NCBI RefSeq assembly: GCF_030523985.1
Contig: NZ_JAUNHK010000036.1
Span: 11,217 to 24,938 of the forward strand
DNA: 13,722 nt
Reading direction: 5' to 3'
Source of the DNA: Deinococcus sp.
GTDB lineage: Bacteria > Deinococcota > Deinococci > Deinococcales > Deinococcaceae
The notes beneath the pieces are model-generated. The model was not told where the DNA came from, did not search any database, and was given only the letters and a program-made list of their open reading frames with translations. Shown piece after piece: positions 1 to 9,817 of the stretch. Within the stretch, counting starts at the first letter, position 1, and the number at the start of each line of letters is the position of its first letter. Both the position numbers and the translations under genes were made by a program.

Positions 1-1141
<1,141 letters not shown>

Positions 1142-1145
<4 letters not shown>

Positions 1146-1798
1146 TTCCACTCCACCTCCAAGGGCTTGCGCGTGTCCCAGCCGACGGTTTGCAGCAGCG
1201 GCTCCCACAGTTCCAGGGCCGGGTAGCCCAGACAGAGGTAGGCCAGCGGCTGCGCCCGGTCCGGCAAATCCAACAACCTCCGCAGCTCGGCGGGCCGCAC
1301 CAGGCTGACCCAGCCCAGCCCCAGGCCCTCTGCCGTCGCCGCGAGCCACAGCAGGGTGATGGCACTGACCACGCTGTATTCCAGGGCAGCGCTCATGCTG
1401 GTGGTGCCCAGCGTGGCCTCCTGGGGCGGCAAAAAACTGACCAGCAGGCCCACCGGCGCTTCCCGGATGCCCTCCAGCTTAAGGGCGTCGTAGCGTTCGC
1501 GCCGCTCCCCGGCGAAACGCTCCCGCTCCTCCTGGCGTACCCCAGCGAAACTCGCGTAGACGGCCTCCTTGAGTTCGGGGCGCGTGACCACCGTGACCTG
1601 CCAGGGCTGGCTCAGACCTACGCTGGGGGCGACCTCGAACACGCCCAGCAGCCGCTTCAGAATCTCCAGGGGCACCGGGTCGGGCCGGAAATGGCGATGG
1701 TCGCGCCGCGCCCGCAGCACCCGCCACAGGGCGTCGCGGTCGGCCTCAGTTGCGGTGTTGTCTGGCGTGCCCGCTGGCCCGTCTACTGGACTGTGCAT
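1142..1798 (-). CDS. bluB: BluB, 5,6-dimethylbenzimidazole synthase
   Basis: 218 residues. BluB is a flavin-destructase that uses O2 to cannibalise FMNH2 and make 5,6-dimethylbenzimidazole, the lower ligand of B12. Family motifs are all present: RRDHRHFRPDPVP (33-43) containing the aspartate equivalent to the essential Asp of BluB, APSVGLSQPW (57-66), YDALKLEGIREAP (103-115), and GLGLGWVS (158-165) with the conserved Ser165; PLAYLCLGYP follows. I chose the ATG at 1798 because GGGGAGG sits 5 nt upstream; an in-frame upstream extension to 1837 would reach into the preceding gene. The stop of cobA-hemD lies 1 nt before the start. Its presence shows the cell makes true cobalamin rather than pseudocobalamin, and that oxygen is available to it, although most of the ring genes are of the anaerobic type. 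The alternative, another nitroreductase-fold protein, is unlikely given the motifs and context. Confidence 0.95.
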
Positions 1799-1799
1799 C

Positions 1800-3302
1800 T
1801 CATCCTCCCCAATCCTGCGGCACGGCTTCCACCGCACCTTTTCCCCTTTCTTCCAGCACCGCAGCGACCATGCCCTCCAGGTCGGCGCGGCAGGCCTCGG
1901 TCAGACGCGTAAAACCCGCCGCCCGCGCCGCCGCCGTGGTCTGAGGGCCAATCGACAATACCGGGTAATCCGTGCCCGCCACTTCTGCCAGCGCCCTGGC
2001 CGCGATGCTGGAAGACAGCGTGACCACCTCTGCCGCCGCCAGGGCCTCTCGCTGAACCGGGCTGAGGACGGCGGGGGTAGTCCTGTAGGTTTCCAGCAGC
2101 AGGTAGTCCAGCTGACGGGCATTCAGGGCCGCTTGCAGGGCCGCGTCCGGGTGCTGGGCGCCGAAGTGCACGACCAGTTCACCCGCCCCGGCAGGCAGGC
2201 CCTGGCCCACAAACCCCGCTCCGGAACGCGGCGGAACATAATCGGCCCTGACCTGATGGGCCGCCAGCGCCGCCTGGGTGCCTGTGCCGATGGCCGCAAA
2301 TTTCAGAGAGGCCAGCGCCCGCCCGTCGAGTCCAGCCCGGCGCAGCTCGTCGAAAAAGGCAGTCACGGCATATTCGCTGGAAAAGACCACCCAGCCCCGG
2401 TGCTCCCGCACGCCCGCAATGAGTTCTTTGGAGCGGCAGGTCGTGGAAAACTGCAGCAGGGGCACTTCCGTGACGGCGGCTCCGCGCTCCCGCAGCATCC
2501 GGGCCAGAGGGCTCTGACCCAGGCGGGTGCGCGTCACGACGATGGAGCGGCCTGAGAGCGGCTGCGGCACGGACCGAAACCAGTTCAGCCGCTCGTGCAG
2601 GGCCGCCACCTCACCCACAATCAGGACGGCGGGGGGCTGAATGCCCGCGTCGGTCACGGCCTGAGCCATCTGGCCCAGGGTCGTTCGCAGCACGCGCTGA
2701 CCGGGCAGGCTGGCCCGCTCGATCGCCGCGACAGGGGTCTGCGGAGCGCGCCCCGCCGCCAGCAGAGAGGCACCTATGTCGGCCACGCTGCGCAGGCCCA
2801 TCAAAATGACCAGCGTGTCGGCGTGGGCGAGGTGGGTGGGCAGGTGGGCGCCGCCCAGGTCGTGCCCGGTCACCACGCTGAAATGGCGGGCGACGCCCCG
2901 GTGGGTGACGGGAATGCCCGCGTAGGCGGCGGCGGCAATAGCGCTGCTGACCCCAGGAATGACTTCAAAGGGAATCCCCGCCTCGGCGCAGGCGAGGGCT
3001 TCTTCGCCGCCCCGCCCGAACACGAAGGCGTCGCCGCCCTTGAGCCGCGCCACCCGTTGCCCCCCGTTCGCGAGCGCGTGCCGCAGCAGCAGCCTGTGGA
3101 TGTCCCCTTGCGGCGTCTGCGGCCCGAAGCCCTGCTTGCCGACATAGATTTTTTGCGCCTCCGGACAGAACTGCAGCAGTTCGGGGTTGGCGAGGGCGTC
3201 ATAAAGCACCACGTCGGCCCGTTCCAATGCTGCCCGGCCCCTTAGGGTCAGCAGTCCCACGTCGCCCAGACCGCCCCCAATCAGCGACACGAAGGCCGTC
3301 AT
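1800..3302 (-). CDS. cobA-hemD: Bifunctional uroporphyrinogen-III C-methyltransferase / uroporphyrinogen-III synthase (CobA-HemD fusion)
   Basis: 500 residues with two domains. Residues 1-240 are a SUMT-type SAM methyltransferase (C2 and C7 methylation of uroporphyrinogen III to precorrin-2): RLKGGDAFVFGRGGEEA (86-102), VIPGVSSAIAAAAYAGIPVTHRG (starting about 114), and LVILMGL. Residues about 249-490 are HemD, which closes hydroxymethylbilane to uroporphyrinogen III; its signature is LSGRSIVVTRTRLGQ (249-263). The fusion links substrate formation to the first committed corrin step; such CobA-HemD fusions are known in other bacteria. Odd points: the usual GAGPGD loop of the family reads GGGLGD (9-14), and the usual GGDPF reads GGDAF, so two conserved prolines are lost. 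A good ribosome site (AGAGGAAG) precedes the ATG at 3302, consistent with the 31-nt gap from cobW, the only gap in this block apart from the 1 nt before bluB. Domain identity is secure; the effect of the substitutions is unknown. Confidence 0.94.
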   Translation of the reverse strand: MTAFVSLIGGGLGDVGLLTLRGRAALERADVVLYDALANPELLQFCPEAQKIYVGKQGFGPQTPQGDIHRLLLRHALANGGQRVARLKGGDAFVFGRGGEEALACAEAGIPFEVIPGVSSAIAAAAYAGIPVTHRGVARHFSVVTGHDLGGAHLPTHLAHADTLVILMGLRSVADIGASLLAAGRAPQTPVAAIERASLPGQRVLRTTLGQMAQAVTDAGIQPPAVLIVGEVAALHERLNWFRSVPQPLSGRSIVVTRTRLGQSPLARMLRERGAAVTEVPLLQFSTTCRSKELIAGVREHRGWVVFSSEYAVTAFFDELRRAGLDGRALASLKFAAIGTGTQAALAAHQVRADYVPPRSGAGFVGQGLPAGAGELVVHFGAQHPDAALQAALNARQLDYLLLETYRTTPAVLSPVQREALAAAEVVTLSSSIAARALAEVAGTDYPVLSIGPQTTAAARAAGFTRLTEACRADLEGMVAAVLEERGKGAVEAVPQDWGG

Positions 3303-3333
3303 TTGTAACTTCCTCTCACCGTCTTCTCCCTGA

Positions 3334-4439
<1,106 letters not shown>

Positions 4440-4443
<4 letters not shown>

Positions 4444-6068
4444 AGGTGCTCCTCTCTGGGGGTGGGAGACGGGCGAGACAGTTCGCGGCTCAGGGCCTCT
4501 CTGAGCGCCCCGGCATCGGCGAAGGCGCCCGCCGGGGCCGGTGGGCGGGTCACCACGATCAGCGGCACCCCCAGTTCGCGGGCGGCCTCCAGCTTGTCGG
4601 TAAATCCGCCCGCGTCGCCGCTGTCCTTGGTCACCACGGCCCCGATGCCCCACATGCGCCACTGGGCCACGTTCCACTCGCGCGAGAAGGGGCCGAGCGC
4701 CGCGCAAATTCGGCTCGCAGGAACACCCAGGGCCAGCGCCCGCTCGATGACGGCGGGTTGCGGGGTCAGGCGCACATAGGTTTCAGCGTGCGGCGCGGCC
4801 TGAACGAACGTGGCGAGATCTTTGCTGCCTGTGGCCAGAAAGACCCGCCCGTAGGCGGCGGCGACCCTGGCGGCCTCGGCAAAGTCCGCGACCAGGTGGA
4901 CGCCCGCCCCACGGCGATCAGCAGGCAGGCTGCTGGGACGCTGGTAGCGGTAGTACGGCACCTGCAGTTCTGCGGCCAATTCCTGTAACTGCGTGGTGAT
5001 GCTGGCGGCATACGGGTGGGTGGCGTCCACCACGGCCAGGGCGCTTCTCAGGGCCAAGCGACGGGCCTGCACCCCACTGGGGCCACTGTACAGGTGCAGG
5101 TGCGGATGCTGCGGAGCCACCACCTGCCCCAGTTCGCTGGCGACGCTGAGCATCACCCGTTGCCCCGACTCGGCCAGCGCGAGCGCCAGCGCGTTGCCGT
5201 CCCCCGTGCCGCCGAACACCCAGACGGCGGGGGCGAAATTGGAGTCCGAGTTGGATCCAGATTCAGGCTTCGCAGATTCATGCGCCTGTTCGGCCCTCTG
5301 CCCGCCGGGCTGCCAGTCGTTGTAGCCGCGTGGCGTGTACATCCACTGCCCCTTGCGGGCGGTAAAGCGGTTGCCGATGACGATGGTGGTCAGCATGTCG
5401 AACTGCGCCTCCAGCAACTCGCCCAGGGTGGTGACGCGCACCTCTTGGCCTTCGCGGTAGGCGTTGCGGACCACGCCGCATACCGTTTCGGGACTTTTGT
5501 GTTCCAGCATCAGCCGCAGCGCCCGGTACACGCCGTCTGGGCGCGCCTTGCTCTGGACGTTGTACAGCACGCACGCCAAATCTGCCTGGGCGATGTGCGA
5601 GGCGCGCGACGCGATCCACTCCCACGGGCACAGCAGGTCCGAGAGGCTGAGCGTAGCGAAGTCGTGGGTCAGCGGCGACCCCAGCAGCGAGGCGCAGGCG
5701 GTGGCCGAGGTAATGCCGGGAATGACTTCGACTTCAAACGGCGGGTCGGCAGGCAGATCCTCAAAGACCAGCCCCGCCATCGCGTAGATGCCGATGTCGC
5801 CGCTGCTGACGAGCGCCACCCGACGACCCGCCGCGGCGTGCGAGATGGCGAGTTCGGCGCGGTGCTTTTCCTGGGTCAGCGGGGGGGTCAGGATCTCCTG
5901 CTCGGGCCGCAGGAGAGGCCGCACCCAGGTCAGATACAGGTCGTAGGCGACGACCGTGTCGGCTTCGCTCAGGGCGCGGCGGGCGCGTTCGGGCACGAGT
6001 TCCAGCGTGCCGGGACCGACAGAAACCAGGCTGAGTTTGCCGTGTGGGATGGGATCGGGTTGGGACAT
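4440..6068 (-). CDS. cbiH-cobK: Fusion of precorrin-3B C17-methyltransferase (CbiH/CobJ) and precorrin-6A reductase (CobK/CbiJ)
   Basis: 542 residues, two enzymes in one chain. Residues 11-250 are CbiH/CobJ, the ring-contracting C17 methyltransferase: SVGPGTLELVPERA (16-29), LVSSGDIGIYAMAG (86-99), VIPGITSATACASLLGSPL (115-133), and VRNAYREG. A low-complexity linker rich in Ser, Glu and Asn (about 256-279) joins it to CobK/CbiJ (281-500), the NAD(P)H reductase of the C18-C19 bond: VFGGTGDG (284-291), DATHPYAASIT (348-358), TGSKDL, and TKDSGDAGGFTDKLEAA. Both steps belong to the same pathway but not adjacent steps, so the fusion is about dosage or complex formation rather than direct channelling (inference). 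The ATG at 6068 is preceded by AGGAG with 6-nt spacing, a full ribosome site, as expected for the first gene after the non-coding gap. Its stop overlaps cobW. Confidence 0.95.
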
Positions 6069-6109
6069 GGATGGCTCCTGTGCAGGGTGAAGGGTCTAAT
6101 ACGGCTTCG

Positions 6110-6139
6110 AAAAATAGTTTGGGCATCCAAACTGTTTTT
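6110..6139. other. AT-rich near-perfect palindrome / possible bidirectional terminator in the cbiG-cbiH gap
   Basis: Two 13-base arms (6110-6122 and 6127-6139) pair with one mismatch around a GCAT loop: an inner AGTTTGG/CCAAACT stem flanked by A5 and T5. On the minus strand it is a 7-bp stem followed by A then T5, the form of a weak intrinsic terminator; on the plus strand the arrangement is the same. It lies about 40 bases upstream of the cbiH-cobK start, so it could attenuate read-through into the second half of the operon, or act as an operator for a dimeric regulator. The structure is seen; the role is inference. Confidence 0.5.
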
Positions 6140-6162
6140 CCGAGCAGGGCGAGGAGAAGAAA

Positions 6163-6235
6163 ATACGGGGCTGGGCGGCGCGAAGCGCATTCGGGCGCTT
6201 TCCTCGGATGTGCGGAGTAAAGCCCAGTCCCGTAT
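6163..6235. repeat. Inverted-repeat element in the 236-base gap between cbiG and cbiH-cobK
   Basis: Arms at 6163-6176 and 6222-6235 match over 13 of 14 bases and enclose 45 bases that can fold further (AGCGC/GCGCT at 6184-6199). The whole gap 6069-6304 has no credible gene. Besides these arms and the palindrome at 6110-6139, the core ATACGG appears three times (about 6099, 6163 and inverted at 6230). It could be a small dispersed intergenic repeat of the kind known in Deinococcus, or an mRNA-stabilising structure. No riboswitch box was found here. Confidence 0.45.
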
Positions 6236-6304
6236 AAGGGGAAGGGAGGGATTGATATGGTTTTGGGCTTCTTGGACACTTAGATCCTTGACCCTTTGAC
6301 ATTG

Positions 6305-7045
6305 CTAAACGAAGTCATCGGCCACCACCGCCACCGTTACGCCGTCCAGGGCCGTTTTGGGCACCAGCAGCCGCCCGCGCACGCTGGCGAGCAGGGCACA
6401 CGGTTCGCAGACGCCGCTGAGGCCGACGTTTTGCTGCACCCAGTCGCTGTGACGAGTCACGAAAGGCCGCGCTTGCAGGTCAGCACCGGCGAACACGCGC
6501 AGGGCCAGGCCGTGCTCCTGGCAAAAGGCCAGCAGCCCAGGCTCATTCGCCTTGAGGTCCACAGTCGCCACTTCGCGCACTTCGCTCAGGCGGCGCCCGC
6601 CCAGCGCGTGCTCGGCGGCGGCCTGAATCCGGGCTCCGCTCACCCCGCGCCGGCAGCCGATACCCAGGGTGAGCGGCTTGACGGCTTCGGTGGCGGTCGT
6701 GACCACAGGCACGGCTCCCGTCAGGCGGGCCACCGCGTAGGCCAGCGCGTTGCCGCCGCCCTCGTGACCGCCCAGCAGCGCGACGGCAAAGCGGGCGTGG
6801 TCGTCGAGCACCACCACAGCGGGGTCGGTGTGCTTGGACTGCGGCAGGCCGGAGAGAAAGCGCGTGGCGATGCCCGTCGCCCCGATCAACACCCAGGCGG
6901 GATGCCCCCTGAACGCGGCGGCAAACTGCGTGGCCTGCCGCTCGGGAAGGAGCCAGGGCCGGTGCAGTGCGCCGCCCAGCCCCTGCGCCAGCCGCTGCGC
7001 CAAGGGTTCGGTTTCGCGGCGTACGGGCCACACGCCGGGCGTCAT
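6305..7045 (-). CDS. cbiG: CbiG, cobalt-precorrin-5A hydrolase (short form without middle domain)
   Basis: 246 residues. CbiG opens the delta-lactone of cobalt-precorrin-5A and releases the C2 unit as acetaldehyde, giving cobalt-precorrin-5B; it is a marker of the anaerobic route. The N-terminal domain (to about 120) shows LIGATGIATRF (53-63), KHTDPAVVVLDD (71-82), GGHEGGGNALA (92-102) and VVTTATE (114-120). It passes straight into the C-terminal domain: LTLGIGCRRGVSG (125-137), ATVDLKANEPGLLAF (160-174), and VCEPCALLAS with RLLVPK. The middle domain found between these in the usual roughly 350-residue enzyme is missing. The ATG at 7045 overlaps the cbiF stop; the stop is TAG, after which the only sizeable non-coding gap inside the operon begins. 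The function is well supported by motifs and by the adjacent cbiF and cbiD. Confidence 0.93.
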   Translation of the reverse strand: MTPGVWPVRRETEPLAQRLAQGLGGALHRPWLLPERQATQFAAAFRGHPAWVLIGATGIATRFLSGLPQSKHTDPAVVVLDDHARFAVALLGGHEGGGNALAYAVARLTGAVPVVTTATEAVKPLTLGIGCRRGVSGARIQAAAEHALGGRRLSEVREVATVDLKANEPGLLAFCQEHGLALRVFAGADLQARPFVTRHSDWVQQNVGLSGVCEPCALLASVRGRLLVPKTALDGVTVAVVADDFV

Positions 7046-7875
7046 TCCGGATCAGCTCCCGCCGGGCTGGCCTGAGCGCGGCGAAACCGGTGCGCGTACT
7101 GCGGGTCGTAGAGGCGGCTCAGGGCGCTGAGCTCCTCCACACGGCCCAGCGCCGGGCTGACGAGGAGCATGGTCGTGAGTTGCCACTCGCTGAGGGTCAG
7201 TCCGTCCAGCAGCCGTCCCAGCGGGGCCGCGTGCCGCCGCTCTTCGGGCTGCGAGGCCCGCTGCACCAGCGCGGCGGGCGTCTCAGGGGGGTAATGCTGG
7301 AGCAGGGTGGCGACATTCTCACGCAGCTGTGCCCCACCCAGGAAAATGCAGAGGCTGGCCCGGTGCGCCGCGAGGCTGGCGAGACTTTCGGCGTCTGGCA
7401 CGGGGCTGGCACGTCCCGAGGCACGGGTCAGGATGATGGTCTGCGTGACCTCGGGCCGCGTGAGTTCGGCCTCCAGCGCGGCGGCGCAAGCGGTAAAGCT
7501 GCTGACTCCCGGCACGATTTCGTAAGGCAGCTCCAGCTCCCGCAGCAGGCGCATTTGCTCGGCGGTGGCTCCGTAGATGGCCGGGTCGCCGCTGTGCAGC
7601 CGCGCCACTTTCAGCCCATCGCGTTTGGCCCGCTCGTACACCGACACTTGCTCGGTCAGGTTCATGCCCGCCGTGTTCAGTCGTTCGGCGTTCGGGTGGG
7701 CGTGCTCCAGCACGGCTTCGGGCACCAGCGACCCCGCGTACAGGATGAGGTCGGCCTCTGCCAGACGCTTGGCTCCGCGAAGCGTAATGAGGTCGGGTGC
7801 GCCAGGGCCAGCGCCGATGAAATAGACGCGGGCCGGGTCAGGTTTGGAAGGGTCGGGGTGAGGGGTGATGTTCAT
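7042..7875 (-). CDS. cbiF: CbiF/CobM, (cobalt-)precorrin-4 C11-methyltransferase
   Basis: 277 residues from the ATG at 7875, which overlaps the cbiL stop (ATGA). A SAM-dependent tetrapyrrole methylase that methylates C11. Motifs: VYFIGAGPGAPDLITLRG (17-34), the C11-type ILYAGSLVP (44-52), RLHSGDPAIYGA (92-103), and VPGVSSFTACAAALEAELT (121-139); the LTRASGR stretch is typical of this subfamily. A longer in-frame extension to 8244 runs inside cbiL and is not used. Its neighbours cbiL, cbiD and cbiG place it in the early-cobalt route, so the cobalt-precorrin substrate is preferred, although sequence alone does not separate CbiF from CobM. Confidence 0.95.
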   Translation of the reverse strand: MNITPHPDPSKPDPARVYFIGAGPGAPDLITLRGAKRLAEADLILYAGSLVPEAVLEHAHPNAERLNTAGMNLTEQVSVYERAKRDGLKVARLHSGDPAIYGATAEQMRLLRELELPYEIVPGVSSFTACAAALEAELTRPEVTQTIILTRASGRASPVPDAESLASLAAHRASLCIFLGGAQLRENVATLLQHYPPETPAALVQRASQPEERRHAAPLGRLLDGLTLSEWQLTTMLLVSPALGRVEELSALSRLYDPQYAHRFRRAQASPAGADPE

Positions 7876-8624
7876 GCAAATCTCCGAGGGCTGGTTTTGC
7901 GAATCAGAAGCACGCTGAGGTAGCCGAGCCGGGCGGGGTCGGTCAGCCCGGTCAGCGAGGGCAACACCACTTCGCCGTCCAGCCCGATGCGGTGGGCCAG
8001 GGCGCAGTGTTCGGTGATGCCCAGGTCGCGCAGCACCGACAGCACCGCGCCCATGCGCTTGCCGACCTTCATCAGCACCAGCACGTCGTTGGCGGCAATA
8101 TCGGCAGGCAGCGTAGAAGGGTCGTCCGGGCAGGGCAAAATCAGCACCCGCTCTTTGCCTTCGCCCAGCGAAAACCCGGTCAGCGCGGCGGCGGTGGCGT
8201 AGCTGGTGGGGGCGGGCAGGAGGCGCTGAGGCCACTCGGGGCACTCGCGGCGCAGCGCGGCGGCCAAGTAGCCCAGCGTGCTGTAGGTCATCGCGTCTCC
8301 GATGGTCAGGTAAGCCACGCTCAGGCCCCGCCGCCCGTGCGCTGCCAACTCGCGGGCCAATTGCGCGTAATGCTCGCCCAAACGCACGTCGTCGCCGTCC
8401 ATGTTGAATTCCACTTTGCGAACCTTGGCGCGGTCAAAGGGCAGACCCCGCAGCGCGTGCAGCGCCACCGAGCTTTCAGAGACTCTGGAGCGGGGGGTGT
8501 AAATCAGGTCGGCGCGTTCCAGAATCTCCAGCGCCGCCACCGGCAGCAGGCCCGCCGCGCCAGGGCCGACGCCGAGGCCGTAGAAGGTGGGCTGGGCCGT
8601 ATAGGAAAAGGGAGAGTCGGTCAC
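7872..8624 (-). CDS. cbiL: CbiL/CobI, (cobalt-)precorrin-2 C20-methyltransferase
   Basis: 250 residues starting at a GTG (8624) that overlaps the cbiD stop (GTGA). SAM-dependent methylation at C20 of cobalt-factor II/precorrin-2. Motifs: FYGLGVGPG (14-22), the CbiL-type ADLIYTPRS, KVEFNMDGDD, AYLTIGDAMTYSTLGYLA, and LPAPTSYATAAALTGFSLGEG. This PAPTSY motif with GDAMTYST distinguishes the C20 enzymes from the other methylases in the cluster. The chain is of normal family length and no domain is missing. Confidence 0.95.
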   Translation of the reverse strand: MTDSPFSYTAQPTFYGLGVGPGAAGLLPVAALEILERADLIYTPRSRVSESSVALHALRGLPFDRAKVRKVEFNMDGDDVRLGEHYAQLARELAAHGRRGLSVAYLTIGDAMTYSTLGYLAAALRRECPEWPQRLLPAPTSYATAAALTGFSLGEGKERVLILPCPDDPSTLPADIAANDVLVLMKVGKRMGAVLSVLRDLGITEHCALAHRIGLDGEVVLPSLTGLTDPARLGYLSVLLIRKTSPRRFA

Positions 8625-9817
8625 AGGGGTTCCTTGAGATGGGTGAAGCTCGACAGCGCGCGGCCATCCAGCGCAAACAGGGCCACTTCCAGTCGCCGGA
8701 CGCTGGGGACACGCTCGGCGAACAACCCGGCAATCTGGCGGGCGGTCTCCTGCCAGAGCCCCGGCCCGTCGGGGTGCGGGGCCAGCACGTCCACGCAGGC
8801 GTCTACGGTGTTGGCCTCCGCCAGCGCCTGCACCAGCGGTTCCGCCAGCCCGAGTTGCGCCGCCACCCGCGCCAGCGCGTTCATCGCCATGCCGCTGTGG
8901 GCGCTGTGGGTGTTCCAGTCGCCATTGAGCACCTTGGCGAGCTTGGCGGGGTGACCGGCAACGAGCAGGTGCGGCAGCTCGAAGCTGTCGGCTTGCAGGG
9001 CGCTTTGCAGGGCGTCCAGCGCCGCCCCGACAAAATTGGACATTTGAACAATCTCGGCGCGGGGCAGGCCCAGGCGCTCGGCGTAGTCGCGGCCCAGTTT
9101 GCCTGGGGTCAGCGCCATCAATTGGGGCCGCCCCGCCGCTGCGAAGCGCACGTACACTTCCACCGACGCGGCATACGCTTCCAGGCTCATCGGCTCGACC
9201 ACCCCGCTCGTTCCCAGGATGGAGATGCCCCCGACCACGCCCAGGCGCGGGTTGAAGGTCTTGCGGGCGATGGCTTCTCCGCCCAGGCAGCCGACCGTCA
9301 CCGCGTAGGCCTCGTGGCCGGCTACGTCCAGCGCCGCCCAGCGCAGCATCTGGCGAGGAACGGGGTTGATGGCGGGCTCGCCCACCGGCAGCCGCAGGCC
9401 AGGGCGGGTCACGGTGCCCACGCCCGCGCCCGCGTGAAAGGTCATGGCCGCGCCGGGAGGCAAGCGCGACACCCTCACCCAGAGGGTCGCCCCGTGCGTG
9501 GCGTCGGGGTCGTCGCCGCCGTCTTTGACGACCTCGGCATAGGCGCTGGCGCCCTCCAACACCCTCACCGCCTGAACCTGCACCGTCAGGGCCACTTCAT
9601 CCGGCAGGCGCACCGTCACCCTCCTGCGCCGCTCGCCCCGTTCCAGCAAGGCCAGGGCCGCCGCCAGCGCCGCCGCCGCCGCGCTGCCCGTCGTAAAGCC
9701 CCGGCGCAGGCCCTGCGGATTGAGCGGCTCCGGCGCGTCCCGGCCCTGGAACGAGAAGGCATTGGTCGGCGCAGGCCCAACGGGACGCCCCTGAGCGGCT
9801 GAACCAGGCGGGCGCAC
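8621..9817 (-). CDS. cbiD: CbiD, cobalt-precorrin-5B C1-methyltransferase
   Basis: 398 residues. CbiD methylates C1 of cobalt-precorrin-5B in the anaerobic pathway and is unrelated in fold to the other methylases. Motifs: LRRGFTTGSAAAAALAAAL, KDGGDDPDATHG, GAGVGTVTRPGLRLPVGEPA, NPVPRQML, and later ILGTSGVVEPMS, SNFVGAALD and HPAKLAKVLNG. The start is GTG directly after the cbiX-cbiC stop (TGAGTG, no spacer) with GGAG about 12 nt upstream, and no nearer in-frame start codon precedes the conserved region. This leaves an N-terminal tail of about 35 residues before the family core that most CbiDs lack. Its presence alongside CbiG and CbiX is the main evidence for the early-cobalt route. Confidence 0.95.
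   Translation of the reverse strand: MRPPGSAAQGRPVGPAPTNAFSFQGRDAPEPLNPQGLRRGFTTGSAAAAALAAALALLERGERRRRVTVRLPDEVALTVQVQAVRVLEGASAYAEVVKDGGDDPDATHGATLWVRVSRLPPGAAMTFHAGAGVGTVTRPGLRLPVGEPAINPVPRQMLRWAALDVAGHEAYAVTVGCLGGEAIARKTFNPRLGVVGGISILGTSGVVEPMSLEAYAASVEVYVRFAAAGRPQLMALTPGKLGRDYAERLGLPRAEIVQMSNFVGAALDALQSALQADSFELPHLLVAGHPAKLAKVLNGDWNTHSAHSGMAMNALARVAAQLGLAEPLVQALAEANTVDACVDVLAPHPDGPGLWQETARQIAGLFAERVPSVRRLEVALFALDGRALSSFTHLKEPL

Noticed and set aside
5016..6299. 427-codon plus-strand frame
   Set aside because: Antisense shadow of cbiH-cobK; it runs through the hairpin gap and has no recognisable domain.
6069..6304. Second cobalamin riboswitch upstream of cbiH-cobK
   Set aside because: No B12 box (AGTCCGAATGCC-like) or GGGAA...GGTAA core was found; a CCGAATGCGC stretch is only a partial resemblance.
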